Of a stretch of DNA of 64,000 nucleotides, positions 44,073 to 53,103 are shown in pieces. The position numbers were made by a program, and so were the translations under genes. How positions within the stretch are numbered: the first letter of the stretch is position 1; each line of letters opens with the position of its first letter. Origin of the DNA: Spirosoma pollinicola. Lineage in GTDB: Bacteria > Bacteroidota > Bacteroidia > Cytophagales > Spirosomataceae. Under the pieces are notes generated by a model. That model was not told where the DNA came from. It saw only the letters and a program-made list of their open reading frames with translations, and did not search any database. Location: assembly GCF_002831565.1 (NCBI RefSeq), contig NZ_CP025096.1, positions 5,186,609 to 5,250,608 on the forward strand, given 5' to 3'.

Positions 44073-44588
44073 ATGAACGCGTTCTTCTCATCCTATCTGA
44101 CTCTGATCCTGTATGCTGTGTCAAATATCGCAGCCATTCTGTTGCTGATTGCCTGTTACAAAAGACCCCTGATTGCTCGCTTTTGTTTCGCCCTTTTGTT
44201 TGCCTGGGCGAGTTGGTTCAATGCCACAACGGCGCTGGCAACACCCTGGGTTTATACCGATTTTGCCGACTATGCTGTGCTGGATGTTTACAGATGGTTT
44301 ATCCTTGGACCGTTCGGGAAAGTAGCTACCCCGCTTATTCTGACTATTGCGGCTGGTCAGCTGTTTATTTCGGTTTCTATGCCATCAACGGGGCGCCTGT
44401 TCAAGATGGGCTGTGTGGCTGGCATTCTGTTTTCGATTGGTATTTTGCCGCTGGGTATAGGTGCCGCTTTTCCGGCTATGGTATTCATAGCGATGGGTTT
44501 CTATCAACTTTGGCGTCACCCCGCCGACCGTCAACTCTTGAAGCGACCTGTTATCCAATCTTCTGGCAGACGATTACAACCGCACTAA
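44073..44588 (+). CDS. Small membrane protein, unknown function
   Basis: 171 aa with four hydrophobic helices (about 5-28, 36-58, 85-108, 122-150) and a basic C-terminal tail. It includes FADYAVLDVYRWFILGPFGK between helices two and three. No family recognised with certainty. It is probably co-transcribed with the soluble FixH-like gene 32 bp upstream, and the pair shares one FNR-like promoter. Downstream (44589-44782) lies non-coding sequence with imperfect inverted TAATGTC/GACATTA segments. Confidence 0.65.
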   Translation: MNAFFSSYLTLILYAVSNIAAILLLIACYKRPLIARFCFALLFAWASWFNATTALATPWVYTDFADYAVLDVYRWFILGPFGKVATPLILTIAAGQLFISVSMPSTGRLFKMGCVAGILFSIGILPLGIGAAFPAMVFIAMGFYQLWRHPADRQLLKRPVIQSSGRRLQPH

Positions 44589-44782
44589 TTTAAATGAATT
44601 GAATGTGGGTAAAACGGTCACTATGTGGCCGTGTGAGTGTAAATCTGTAATGTCCGGTTTTAGCTGGTATGGTGTCGGGTCGAAGGACTCGACATTATAT
44701 CAACCACCTTTCTATGATGTCGGGTTTTGGAACGCCAGCCCGGCTAGACCTGACATTACGTCGAGGCTTGCGCTTGTAAGCC

Positions 44783-45562
44783 CTATTTCGGTCCCATTCG
44801 AATGGCTCCATCCAGGCGGATCACTTCGCCATTGAGCATCGGGTTTTCGATTATACTTTTCGCCAGCAACGCATATTCGGAGGGGCGGCCAAGCCGCGAA
44901 GGAAAAGGAACTTGCTGCCCTAATGAGATTCGGGCTTCTTCGGGCAGGCTGGCCAGTAAGGGAGTTTCGAAAAGGCCGGGCGCAATGGTCATGACCCGGA
45001 TACCGGAACGAGCCAGATCGCGGGCAATGGGTAGCGTCATGCCCACAATACCGCCTTTGGAGGCTGAGTAAGCGGCTTGTCCCATCTGACCGTCGTAGGC
45101 TGCTACCGAAGCCGTATTGATAATGATGCCCCGTTCGCCCTCCCCGTTGGGGGCATTCTGTTCCATAGCCAAAGCCGCCAGCCGGATTACGTTGAAGGTG
45201 CCGATAAGGTTAACCGAAATAACGCGCTGAAAAGCAGCCAGCGAATGCGCTCCATACACACCGTCTACTTTGCCAAGTGTCTTTCTTGCTTCGGCTACAC
45301 CCGCGCAGTTGACAGTAATGTGCAACCCTCCAAAGGTGTTAAGGGCCAGATTGATAGCGGCCTGAACCTCGGTTTCGTCAGTTACATTGGTTTTCTGGAA
45401 TCGGACGGTGGTGCCCAGTTCTTCGGCCAGTGCGTTGCCGCGCTCGTCGTTCATATCCAGAATAACCACATTGGCACCATTGGCCGCCAGTAGTCGGGTG
45501 GTGGCCTCGCCCAGTCCCGAAGCGCCCCCGGTAACAATGGCTGTAGAGTTCGTGAGTTGCAT
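44783..45562 (-). CDS. Short-chain dehydrogenase/reductase, HSD10-like
   Basis: 259 aa with the Rossmann motif TGGASGLGE (11-19), the Asp after beta-2 (ILDMND) favouring NAD, NCAG, and the catalytic YSASKGG with the upstream Ser. The segment [20 protein letters not shown] and the overall pattern resemble 3-hydroxyacyl-CoA dehydrogenase type II, a fatty-acid oxidation enzyme. Third gene of a minus-strand run (2Fe-2S protein, HAD phosphatase, SDR); the HAD stop is 10 bp upstream of its start. Confidence 0.85.
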   Translation of the reverse strand: MQLTNSTAIVTGGASGLGEATTRLLAANGANVVILDMNDERGNALAEELGTTVRFQKTNVTDETEVQAAINLALNTFGGLHITVNCAGVAEARKTLGKVDGVYGAHSLAAFQRVISVNLIGTFNVIRLAALAMEQNAPNGEGERGIIINTASVAAYDGQMGQAAYSASKGGIVGMTLPIARDLARSGIRVMTIAPGLFETPLLASLPEEARISLGQQVPFPSRLGRPSEYALLAKSIIENPMLNGEVIRLDGAIRMGPK

Positions 45563-45572
45563 GTGGTTTTTG

Positions 45573-46262
45573 TTACAAAATGGCCATCAATTCTTTCCAG
45601 TGACGAATATCGTAGGTAGGTGGATCAGTCACTACCTCTCCCTGCGGATTGTAAAACACCGTGTCCAGACCAACGCCTTTTGCGCCCATAATATCGGCTT
45701 CGTAATTATCGCCTATCATTAAGCTTTCGCTTGCCGTGGTGCCACTGAGTTCCATGGCGTATTGAAATACCACCGGATCGGGCTTTTTGGCGTTGGCGTT
45801 CTCGCTTGTAACGACGTGCGTAAAATAGTGCGCAATCTCGGAACGGTTCATTTTTACCGCCTGAATTTCGGCAAAACCGTTTGTGATGATGTGCATCGTA
45901 TAGCGTCCGCTGAGGTAATCCAGCAACTCTTTGGCCGACTCCAGTAAATGGGGTTTATTAGGCAACAGACGCAGATACTCGGCATTCAGGTCGGCATGAA
46001 CAGCTGACTCATCGACACCCAGCGCCCGAAATACCATAGGGAACCGGTGCTTCCGAATGTAGGTGTGCTCAATCAGATTCTTGTCGTAATCAGCCCAGAG
46101 CTGCCGGTTAATGGCGATGAAATGGCGGCTAAATTCGGCCGACGAGGCAATACCCAAATCGGCCAGCCGGAACGTGTCGAACAGTTCCGCAATACACTCG
46201 GCCGAATTACGGTCAAAGTCCCAAAGTGTATGGTCGAGGTCGAAAAAAAGGTGCTTATACAT
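45573..46262 (-). CDS. HAD-superfamily hydrolase, YjjG-type nucleotidase
   Basis: 229 aa. Motif [12 protein letters not shown] (Asp9 and Asp11), motif II ITNGF, motif III Lys in ANAKKPDP and motif [13 protein letters not shown] are all present. The long cap and the DLDHTLWDF start are typical of YjjG/YfnB-type 5'-nucleotidases acting on pyrimidine nucleotides. Start [10 protein letters not shown] (46262) is chosen over one six codons upstream. Confidence 0.85.
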   Translation of the reverse strand: MYKHLFFDLDHTLWDFDRNSAECIAELFDTFRLADLGIASSAEFSRHFIAINRQLWADYDKNLIEHTYIRKHRFPMVFRALGVDESAVHADLNAEYLRLLPNKPHLLESAKELLDYLSGRYTMHIITNGFAEIQAVKMNRSEIAHYFTHVVTSENANAKKPDPVVFQYAMELSGTTASESLMIGDNYEADIMGAKGVGLDTVFYNPQGEVVTDPPTYDIRHWKELMAIL

Positions 46263-46313
46263 GAAGTAAGATTCTGGCACGGGTTAATACCCGCGCCATA
46301 AACCTAATTACCG

Positions 46314-46619
46314 TTAAAAATCCAGCTTAAGCCGTTCTACAGGCTGGTCATTCACCAGATGACTATCCACAATCTCGGCCACGTCGGCGAGTTGCACATT
46401 GCCGTAGTAAGTTCCTTCGGGATATACGACCAGCGTTGGGCCAAATGCGCAGGCATCCAGGCAACCTGTTTTCTGCGCCCGCATTTCTTTTAATAGACCG
46501 CGTTCGGCAAGGGCCGCTTTGAAGGCATCGACCAGTTCGTTGCCATGAGCTTCGCCACAGGACTTCTTAGGGGCGGCTTTTTGATTGGTACAAATAAAAA
46601 CGTGCTTTTTGTATTTCAT
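46314..46619 (-). CDS. Thioredoxin-like 2Fe-2S ferredoxin
   Basis: 101 aa, beginning MKYKKHVFICTNQKAAPKKSC. The ligands Cys10, Cys21 and the later pair in TGCLDACAFGPTLVVYPEG match the (2Fe-2S) ferredoxin of thioredoxin-like fold (NuoE/HoxF N-terminal type, also found as stand-alone proteins). It probably carries electrons in the cytoplasm. The frame is open 25 codons upstream but that part lacks family character. First gene of the HAD-SDR run. Confidence 0.85.
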   Translation of the reverse strand: MKYKKHVFICTNQKAAPKKSCGEAHGNELVDAFKAALAERGLLKEMRAQKTGCLDACAFGPTLVVYPEGTYYGNVQLADVAEIVDSHLVNDQPVERLKLDF

Positions 46620-46831
46620 AAACTTGTTTGAATCGCTACTCAAAGGTAACAAGAACACCCGCAATGATTGTTTATTTGCCTCTATTGATTGCAAGGGGAG
46701 TTAACATACCGAAAAAAAAATATACAAAACCAATTTATAAACATTCTGTTAGGGTGTAGATGTATATGCTACCAGTTGGCTGATCGGTTGCCATATAGCA
46801 CTCTGCTCTAAGTAATGTATTGTCCTAATTC

Positions 46832-47353
46832 ATGAGTCAACCAGTAGATATACGTCAGGATTCCGATTTGCCTGATGAATGGAATGCCCAGAGCAGACTT
46901 GATTTTTCGACTCTCTATGATCGCTATGCGCCTGTGTTATTGGGCGTTATTACCCGAATCGTTACAGATAAAACAGAGGCTGTTAGTCTGTTGGAGCAGA
47001 CGTTTATACAGGTGCGTTCGGAGCTAGTCCAGTTTCAATCCGAGAAAAAACCGCTTTTTATCTGGCTGTTGGGCATTGCGCGCTGTACGGCTCTAGAGGC
47101 TGTTGGTCAACGGAAACAAATTCAGATGCCGGTTTTACAACTAAAGTCGACTGGGCAGGTTGTGGCGTTGCCAACCTCTGCCGTTACCCACCAAACTGGT
47201 TTCTGCATTGATTCAACCGATGCCAACTTGAAAGAATTACTTGACTCGGTGCTTTTCAAAAACTGTACGCCCGAAGAAGCCGCTGCTACTATTGGTGTAC
47301 CCGTTGACACGGCCCGTCAGCAATTACGGCTGGCTATACAGAAACTGCGCTAA
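46832..47353 (+). CDS. ECF-type RNA polymerase sigma factor, divergent
   Basis: 173 aa. Region 2 is visible at about 26-95 (FSTLYDRYAPVLLGVITRIV, PLFIWLLGIARCTALEAV) and a region 4 HTH at about 135-173 (CTPEEAAATIGVPVDTARQQLRLAIQKLR). No anti-sigma gene is adjacent: the next gene converges 14 bp away. It stops directly after region 4, shorter than many ECF factors. Confidence 0.75.
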   Translation: MSQPVDIRQDSDLPDEWNAQSRLDFSTLYDRYAPVLLGVITRIVTDKTEAVSLLEQTFIQVRSELVQFQSEKKPLFIWLLGIARCTALEAVGQRKQIQMPVLQLKSTGQVVALPTSAVTHQTGFCIDSTDANLKELLDSVLFKNCTPEEAAATIGVPVDTARQQLRLAIQKLR

Positions 47354-47367
47354 CCTTTTCTTTTTCA

Positions 47368-48072
47368 TTAATCAGCACCACCAACGACCTTATGAAGGCT
47401 ACTCCAGGCCAGGTCCAATTTCTGTTCAATGGCATGCCAGCTAGCTTCTGTTGCACCGCCAGGTGGGCGACCGGCTTCGTCGCACAGGCGCATGGCGTCA
47501 GCTCGTAATCGGGCATAGGCGGTAAACTGCACGATTGGCTGATTATATAAAGCAGCCGATGTTTTCTCCAGGGCAGTAGCCAGATCATTATACGAATACC
47601 GATCTCGCTGACGATGAATAATCCACCAGTCTAATTCCAGGGCCGCTACTTTTTTGACATCGAAACGCTCTACCGTCAGTTTCTGAATCGCTTCGTAATA
47701 CGTTATCAGGCTGGGTAATGCCCGCTGGTAATCGGCTTGGGATTGCCCTTCTTTGAAAGCGAAGGCTGCTTTGGTTGCCAGAAAGGCCAGACCAAACGAC
47801 CGCCAGAAAGGAGCATGAAACTGCTGCCGTAATCCACCGGCCAACTGCCAAAATAACAATGCCGGATTTTTATCATAATACGACCGCCACATGGCTGTTT
47901 CAAGTCTGGCGACTTCTTTGGCGTCGAACTGCCGGATACTGTGTCGACTTGGTACCAGGAGATCAATAGTAATCCAGAGCAGCAGGGCAACCAGGGTAGT
48001 ACGCCAGAACCACCAGCCTGGTAAGGTCCGATAAGAGGGAGTTGATTTGAGTGAGGGATCTGCCACAAGCAA
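47368..48072 (-). CDS. Membrane-anchored hypothetical protein
   Basis: 234 aa. One helix near the N-terminus (WWFWRTTLVALLLWITIDLLV, about 20-40) then a mainly alpha-helical, probably periplasmic domain rich in Trp, Ala and Lys with helices ending ELDWWIIHRQRDRY and ASWHAIEQKLDLAW. Not recognised, though such proteins occur in Bacteroidota. It converges on the ECF sigma gene and starts 94 bp from the Gfo/Idh/MocA gene's end. Confidence 0.65.
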   Translation of the reverse strand: MLVADPSLKSTPSYRTLPGWWFWRTTLVALLLWITIDLLVPSRHSIRQFDAKEVARLETAMWRSYYDKNPALLFWQLAGGLRQQFHAPFWRSFGLAFLATKAAFAFKEGQSQADYQRALPSLITYYEAIQKLTVERFDVKKVAALELDWWIIHRQRDRYSYNDLATALEKTSAALYNQPIVQFTAYARLRADAMRLCDEAGRPPGGATEASWHAIEQKLDLAWSSLHKVVGGAD

Positions 48073-48082
48073 TAAATCAATC

Positions 48083-48160
48083 AGGTAGTGGTTAATAAGT
48101 CATTCAGTAGTGGCAGTTCATCGCACGAATGAATGACTTATTAACCATTAACCACTACTT
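48083..48160. repeat. Inverted repeat with an internal duplication
   Basis: Arm 48083-48105 pairs with 48131-48160; the second arm contains an extra 7-bp TTAATGG-type duplication. It lies downstream of the Gfo/Idh/MocA gene and just before the start of the hypothetical gene, so it might end the former's transcript. Confidence 0.7.
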
Positions 48161-48166
48161 GTGTTA

Positions 48167-49630
48167 TTACGATTTTTTTGTCGCCGACTTTGCTGAGGCT
48201 ACTGCTGCCTTTTTCTTCGACGTAGTTATTGGTTTGGCATCCGGGTGTTGCTGCGTCATGGTGACGGGGTCCCAATGCACCACTTTCTGTTCAAAAAAGC
48301 TTTCGTTACAGGCAAGCACAGGAGCAGCTGCCCGGAAACCGAATACGGGGTCTTCTACCGTTCCCTGACTTCCTTTGCGAACATTGTCGAAAAAGTCGGC
48401 GAAGTGGTTCATATGCGGATCGTCGTTTTTGGGCGCTTCGAATTTTACTTCTTTTACCGGTTCCGACTTGCGGGTTTCGGGTGGGTAGCGCTCATCATAT
48501 TTCTTGGCGAACTCCTGTTGAACGGGTTCTGTGAACGTAAAGTAACTGTCGTAGCCACCATAGCCGGGAGCCAGCGGAAGTTTCTTTTTGGTCATAATGA
48601 GGTTGTTCTCCGAAAATTCGATCTGCCCTTCATTGCCAATGATGCGCGTTACGTCGTTGATCTTGCCCGCATTGGCGAAGTTAACACGCAGCACCATCTG
48701 GAACGCTTCGTGCTGCTCCGTTTTAGGATAGTCCATGATGCAGGCCATGATATCAGGAACATCGCGGCCATCTTTCCAATAGGCCAGATTACCCGACGAA
48801 TAAATACGGGTTGGCCCCATTGTGTTGGTTACGAAGTGGACACCCGTAATGAGGTGAATGAATAAATCACCAGCCACACCTGTGCCATAATCTTTGTAAT
48901 TTCTCCACCGGAAAAACCGTTTTTCGTCGAATGGACGCTTGGGGGCGTCACCCAGAAAACGATCCCAGTCGAGGGTTTGGGTTGAGGCATCGGGCGGAAT
49001 GGAGTACTGCCACGCGCCAATGGCGTTGAATCGGTCGTTGTTGGATTCGATGTAGTTTATCTGGCCAATTTCGCCCGCATCAACCAGTCTTTTGGCCTCT
49101 TTGAAGGCTGCGCTGCTGATGCGCTGACTGCCCACCTGCATGGTTTTGCCCGATTTTTTCCAAGCGTCAATGACAGCCTTTCCTTCGTTCAGGTGCTGCA
49201 CCATTGGCTTTTCGCAGTAAACGTGCTTACCGGCTTTTAGCGCGGCAATGGTAATGTGGTCGTGCCAGTGATCCGGCGTTACAACAAGAACGGCGTCGAT
49301 ATCGGGACGAGCCAGAATTTCGCGGTAATCGCGGGTTGCAAACAGGGTTTTGTCTTTGCCATAGGCCGTTTTAGCGTGTTCGAGCCGACCATTGTACAAA
49401 TCGGCCACGCCCACCAATTCTACATCGGGGTTACGCAGGGCGGCTTGCGTATCGAAATTGCCCTGAATACCCATACCAATGGTGGCAATGCGAATCTTGT
49501 CGTTCGGGCTGATTTTCATCAGATTCGGAATATAAGCCGGGGCACCAAAAGGCTTGGCAATGGCCTCTGTGGCGGCCAATGCCGAAGCCGCCGACAAGCT
49601 CTTTATGAAGGTTCGTCTGTTGGATTGCAT
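48167..49630 (-). CDS. Gfo/Idh/MocA-family oxidoreductase, Tat-exported
   Basis: 487 aa. A twin-arginine signal (NRRTFIKSLSAASALAATEA) is followed by the NAD(P)-binding Rossmann motif IGMGIQG (about 52-58), the CEKPM motif with the catalytic Lys near 145, and an oxidoreductase C-terminal domain. The tail is Lys/Ala-rich. Such exported family members act on sugars in the periplasm of Bacteroidota; the substrate is not defined here. It is a single gene near a GH125 mannosidase. Confidence 0.88.
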   Translation of the reverse strand: MQSNRRTFIKSLSAASALAATEAIAKPFGAPAYIPNLMKISPNDKIRIATIGMGIQGNFDTQAALRNPDVELVGVADLYNGRLEHAKTAYGKDKTLFATRDYREILARPDIDAVLVVTPDHWHDHITIAALKAGKHVYCEKPMVQHLNEGKAVIDAWKKSGKTMQVGSQRISSAAFKEAKRLVDAGEIGQINYIESNNDRFNAIGAWQYSIPPDASTQTLDWDRFLGDAPKRPFDEKRFFRWRNYKDYGTGVAGDLFIHLITGVHFVTNTMGPTRIYSSGNLAYWKDGRDVPDIMACIMDYPKTEQHEAFQMVLRVNFANAGKINDVTRIIGNEGQIEFSENNLIMTKKKLPLAPGYGGYDSYFTFTEPVQQEFAKKYDERYPPETRKSEPVKEVKFEAPKNDDPHMNHFADFFDNVRKGSQGTVEDPVFGFRAAAPVLACNESFFEQKVVHWDPVTMTQQHPDAKPITTSKKKAAVASAKSATKKS

Positions 49631-49718
49631 AGAGATACGTGTTTAGCTGATAAAGCCTGTTTTACCCCTGATTTACCCACTTATCAATGGGTATCCCCAA
49701 CTGGATAAACTAGCAAAA

Positions 49719-49745
49719 ACGGCCTGCGCTCACGCGCAGGCCGTT
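49719..49745 (-). terminator. Hairpin downstream of a small secreted protein gene
   Basis: Perfect 11-bp arms (49719-49729 and 49735-49745) with a CTCAC loop. On the minus strand the stem is followed by TTTTTGCT, so it can terminate the 49797-50138 gene. Confidence 0.75.
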
Positions 49746-49796
49746 GGGAGGAAGGTGTGTATGGTATGATGTAGAAAAGGAAAGCAACTCAAAAGT

Positions 49797-50138
49797 TCAC
49801 TTTGTATAAAACTGCACGGCTACCCATTGGCGGTCGGTTGGTATCTGGTGCGTAGCCTGCCAGACAAACATAGCCTGGTCCAGAGCGGTGTTTAGCTGGC
49901 GCCTGGTTTGCCGACGGGCAATGTTCAGACAACGGTTAATGGTTTCCTGATAAATCAACTTTTTATCATTCGTGTAAAACCGAACGACGCAGGAATCTCC
50001 TTTGGGCGGTGTTTCAACTACCCAAAAACCGTCACGGGCAACAGGCGATTCGTGTTTTGTTTGCGCCTGTGAAGCGAGTGGAGCCGCATAACACAAAAGA
50101 GCCGCAAGGCCCAACTGAAATAAAAATAAGCGTTTCAT
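49797..50138 (-). CDS. Small secreted protein
   Basis: 113 aa with a Sec signal peptide (1-26, ending ASQAQ). The mature part has a pattern FWVVETPPKGDSCVVRFYTNDKKLIYQE like short Bacteroidota periplasmic proteins. Two Cys (about 56 and 70) could pair. Function unknown; single gene. Confidence 0.65.
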   Translation of the reverse strand: MKRLFLFQLGLAALLCYAAPLASQAQTKHESPVARDGFWVVETPPKGDSCVVRFYTNDKKLIYQETINRCLNIARRQTRRQLNTALDQAMFVWQATHQIPTDRQWVAVQFYTK

Positions 50139-50285
50139 CGGATTACTTGTTGGTGTGTACGCCTTAGTCGAAAACGTACCGGCAAATAGAAACAGGGTGG
50201 GTGATAATTATTTTTTACCCACGAATCATGCAACTTTACGTATTAAGATTCCTCTTTCACCAACTACTTATAAACCCTCTTTCCA

Positions 50286-50687
50286 ATGAAAATCAACGCT
50301 TTATTCGCAGCCTTACTATTGGTTGTTATCACATGTCGGGCGGCTAACGCGCAAAGCGCTACAGCATCGGGCGATTCGCTAACGACCATTGCCGGTAAAT
50401 GGGCCGGCACGTTTGACGGAGCATCCTCCGGGAAGTTTGAGTTGGTTATCAATCAGGACAGCAACCGGAAGCTGAGCGGGCAGGTTATCATGCTGGCCGA
50501 TGATGGCAACCGCTATCCCGCCGATCTGAAAACGGTCGCCTGGGAGAATGGGAAGCTGAGTGCCAGCTATGTTGATGGTGATGGGGCAGAGGTGAAGTTT
50601 AGCGGAAACTACGCTAAACCAGCCTTGAAAGGAACCTGGAAATCGGAAGATGGACAGGCGTCCGGCACCTGGCAGGCAAGTCGGTGA
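50286..50687 (+). CDS. Secreted beta-rich protein, unknown function
   Basis: 133 aa with a signal peptide (1-23, ending AANA). The mature part is a set of alternating strands (GKWAGTFDGASSGKFELVIN, KLSGQVIML, LKGTWKSEDGQASGTWQAS), consistent with a small lipocalin-like or beta-barrel domain seen in Bacteroidota extracellular proteins. It converges on the next gene, with a perfect hairpin between. Confidence 0.7.
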   Translation: MKINALFAALLLVVITCRAANAQSATASGDSLTTIAGKWAGTFDGASSGKFELVINQDSNRKLSGQVIMLADDGNRYPADLKTVAWENGKLSASYVDGDGAEVKFSGNYAKPALKGTWKSEDGQASGTWQASR

Positions 50688-50695
50688 AGAGTTGC

Positions 50696-50743
50696 ATTTT
50701 ATCAATTGTGATGATTGTTAACTGTCATCACAATTGATAAAAT
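50696..50743. terminator. Perfect 19-bp hairpin between convergent genes
   Basis: Arms 50696-50714 and 50725-50743 are exact complements with a 10-nt loop; AT-rich ends give T-runs on both strands. Likely a bidirectional terminator. Confidence 0.75.
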
Positions 50744-50753
50744 GAATAACATA

Positions 50754-51281
50754 TCACAAATCCGGGATTTCGTTGATCCGCACTTTTAGGATGGGGCGCT
50801 CGCCGTTGGGAACAATGGCAATAAATGAATTACTTACCGTTTCGCCATTCCGCAAAATATGGCCCGCCTGAATATTGGTCGTGGTGGTCACGTCTTTTCC
50901 TTCCGAATTCTTGATTCGTTGCTGGTAGGGCACGGTGAATGGTCGGGCCATAACCTTGCCACTTTTTGACGTTAGCCGTTTACCATTCGCATTCAGGCAA
51001 TCAAAAATAGCCAGTTGATTCTGGTCTTCCTGACCAAACAAGGTCTGCTTCGGGAAAAAGATTTTCGTGCAGTTACTCTTGTTCGTGGCGTAAATGGCCA
51101 ATTCGTAGCGCATGAATGTCTCACCACTAATGTCCATACTGCGTTCGTTTCGTATCTCAATCCCATAGTCGATACCGTTCAGTTGAGCCGGTTTACCCGG
51201 TTCTATGTCAAAAGCCTGCTGACCAAAAAGAGGAGAATATACGGCTGCCAGAAAAAAGAAACAGGTTAAACGTCGATGCAT
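50754..51281 (-). CDS. Secreted protein, unknown function
   Basis: 175 aa with a signal peptide (1-20, ending LFGQ). The mature part reads as a beta-sandwich with segments GIDYGIEIRNERSMDIS, FMRYELAIYATNKSNCTKIFF, and a cysteine pair (about 71 and 95). Not recognised. It has ATG after an AT-rich promoter-like gap to the GH125 gene; both are on the minus strand, 65 bp apart. Confidence 0.65.
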   Translation of the reverse strand: MHRRLTCFFFLAAVYSPLFGQQAFDIEPGKPAQLNGIDYGIEIRNERSMDISGETFMRYELAIYATNKSNCTKIFFPKQTLFGQEDQNQLAIFDCLNANGKRLTSKSGKVMARPFTVPYQQRIKNSEGKDVTTTTNIQAGHILRNGETVSNSFIAIVPNGERPILKVRINEIPDL

Positions 51282-51346
51282 AGCCGATGATTGGTAGGTT
51301 TAATAAGCAAAAATACACATTATGTTTAGTTTCATAAACTATTCGC

Positions 51347-52774
51347 TTACAGGACCTTACTCAACAAATGCGGGCGTTCTCTGGCTACTTTCAGGATCAA
51401 TTCGCCAAAGAGCGTGTTGGCCCAGGCAAACCATTTACGGGTGAATTTGGCGGGGTCGTCCTGATTAAAAGATTCGTGCATAAAACCCGTTCCGGCGTGG
51501 GTATTCTTCAATAAATGAAGTTGTGCCAGAATCTCCTGATCGTTGGTAGACGTGAGCGCACGCATGGTCAAACTCATGGTCCAGATGCTGTTGACTAACG
51601 TATGCGGGCTACCGACACCCTCGGCGGCTTTGCCTTTGAAAAAATACGGATTGTCGGGGCTGAGTACGAACCGGCGGGTATTCTTATAGATCGGGTCGCT
51701 GGCGGGTAAGGCACCTAAATAGGGGAGAGCCAGCAAATTGGGTACATTGGCGTCGTCCTGAAGCAGGTGATTGCCATAGCCGTCCACTTCCAGCGCGTAG
51801 ATTTTGCCATATGTCGGGTGTGTATAAATTGCGTATTGTTTCAGCGCCCGTTCCACTTCGTCGGCAAGGGCGCGGCAGCCGGTGGAGAGGGTTGGCGTAG
51901 GGCGAATCTGCTCAACCATCGTTGCCAACTGCCGTAGCGATACCACTGCAAACCAGTTTGAGGGCACATAAAAGGGAAACACGGTCGCATCGTCGGATGG
52001 GCGAAATGTGCTGTTGATCAGGCCAATGGGCCGTGTTGGGTTGCCGTACCCATCGCCCGGCACCGTATCTGTCGACCACGATGTACTGCGACTAAAATGG
52101 TATGGCCCCCGGCTGGATTTGCGCTGTTGCTCACGGCAGGTTTTCAAAACGAGTTGCATGGCCTGTAGCCAGTCAGCGTCGAAGGGACTGGTATCGCCGG
52201 TAATTTTCCAATAGTGATAGGCCAGACGGATGGGGTAACAGAGCGAATCAAGCTCCCATTTGCGTTCGTGAAGACCGGGTTTCATGTCGGTCGCGTCTTT
52301 TTTCCACTCACCCTCTTTGGTCGCATCGGCATAAAACGCGTTCGCATAGGGGTCCCGACGAATGCAGATACTCTGTCGCCGAATGACGCCCGCAATAAGT
52401 TGCCGCAACGGTTGATCCTGTTTAATAAGGGGCAAATAAGGCCAAACCTGCGCCGTACTGTCGCGCAGCCACATAGCGTCGATATCGCCGGTAATGACAA
52501 ACGTATCGGGTTGGCCGTTTGTGTTGAGGAGCTGAACGGTTGTATCGAGCGTATTGGGGAAGCAGTTCTCAAAAAGCCAAGCTAATTCCGGGTCTTTAAT
52601 GGTTTTATGCATCTGCTCGATGGTCTGCTCCACCGCCGAACTGGTGAAGTTTCGTTTGGTAGCTGCCGTCCGAACAACTGGAAATGTGGCTGTGGGCGCG
52701 GCCCAAATTGATTGCCCAAGTAGTAAGCTAGCACTCGCTCCGGCTGACTGTTGGATAAACTGACGTCGTTTCAT
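51347..52774 (-). CDS. Glycoside hydrolase family 125 exo-alpha-1,6-mannosidase
   Basis: 475 aa. Signal peptide with paired Arg (MKRRQFIQQSAGASASLLLG), then the GH125 (former DUF1237) domain: WLFENCFPNTLDTTV, GDIDAMWLRDSTAQVWPYL with the catalytic acid region, and ERKWELDSLCYPIRLAYHYW. The enzyme trims alpha-1,6-mannose from N-glycans or yeast-type mannans. The frame stays open 82 codons upstream through the long inverted repeat, so the ATG at 52774 is the real start. It is divergent from the giant ThuA/sugar-dehydrogenase gene. Confidence 0.9.
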   Translation of the reverse strand: MKRRQFIQQSAGASASLLLGQSIWAAPTATFPVVRTAATKRNFTSSAVEQTIEQMHKTIKDPELAWLFENCFPNTLDTTVQLLNTNGQPDTFVITGDIDAMWLRDSTAQVWPYLPLIKQDQPLRQLIAGVIRRQSICIRRDPYANAFYADATKEGEWKKDATDMKPGLHERKWELDSLCYPIRLAYHYWKITGDTSPFDADWLQAMQLVLKTCREQQRKSSRGPYHFSRSTSWSTDTVPGDGYGNPTRPIGLINSTFRPSDDATVFPFYVPSNWFAVVSLRQLATMVEQIRPTPTLSTGCRALADEVERALKQYAIYTHPTYGKIYALEVDGYGNHLLQDDANVPNLLALPYLGALPASDPIYKNTRRFVLSPDNPYFFKGKAAEGVGSPHTLVNSIWTMSLTMRALTSTNDQEILAQLHLLKNTHAGTGFMHESFNQDDPAKFTRKWFAWANTLFGELILKVARERPHLLSKVL

Positions 52775-52852
52775 GCGTAAGTATAGTGAAGAATGGAGAA
52801 TGAGGGGTGAAAAAATAAGAAAATGATGAATGGGTTTGTGGTTAATTAACGG

Positions 52853-52985
52853 ACCACCTTCAATCGGCATTACCACCCCCAACCCCCTCCTAAAACAGGA
52901 GGGGGCTCTAAAAAGGCTACCCTTCGGCATAGCCCCCTCCTGTTTTAGGAGGGGGTTGGGGGTGGTAATGCCGGTTGAAGGTGGT
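52853..52985. repeat. Long inverted repeat, 55-bp arms, in a divergent promoter gap
   Basis: Arms 52853-52907 and 52931-52985 pair with a single mismatch and a 23-nt loop. Each arm holds an inner CCCCCTCCTAAAACAGGAGGGGG palindrome (cut here as 5' CCCCCTCC and 3' GGAGGGGG around TAAAACA). It separates the GH125 gene from the ThuA/sugar-dehydrogenase gene, which are read away from it, so it is not a terminator. Confidence 0.95.
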
Positions 52986-53103
52986 AATGCCAATAAATCG
53001 GGTAGTTTATTCGTCATCAATCCTTCTTAAACTATTGCGTCGACTGGAGCAAAATGCCCTGTCTAAAAACAACTTTTCAGCCGACTGCTCAACTTTTTTC
53101 TCT

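Noticed and set aside
52775..53020. 82-codon extension of GH125
   Set aside because: Crosses the 55-bp inverted repeat; the signal peptide begins at 52774.
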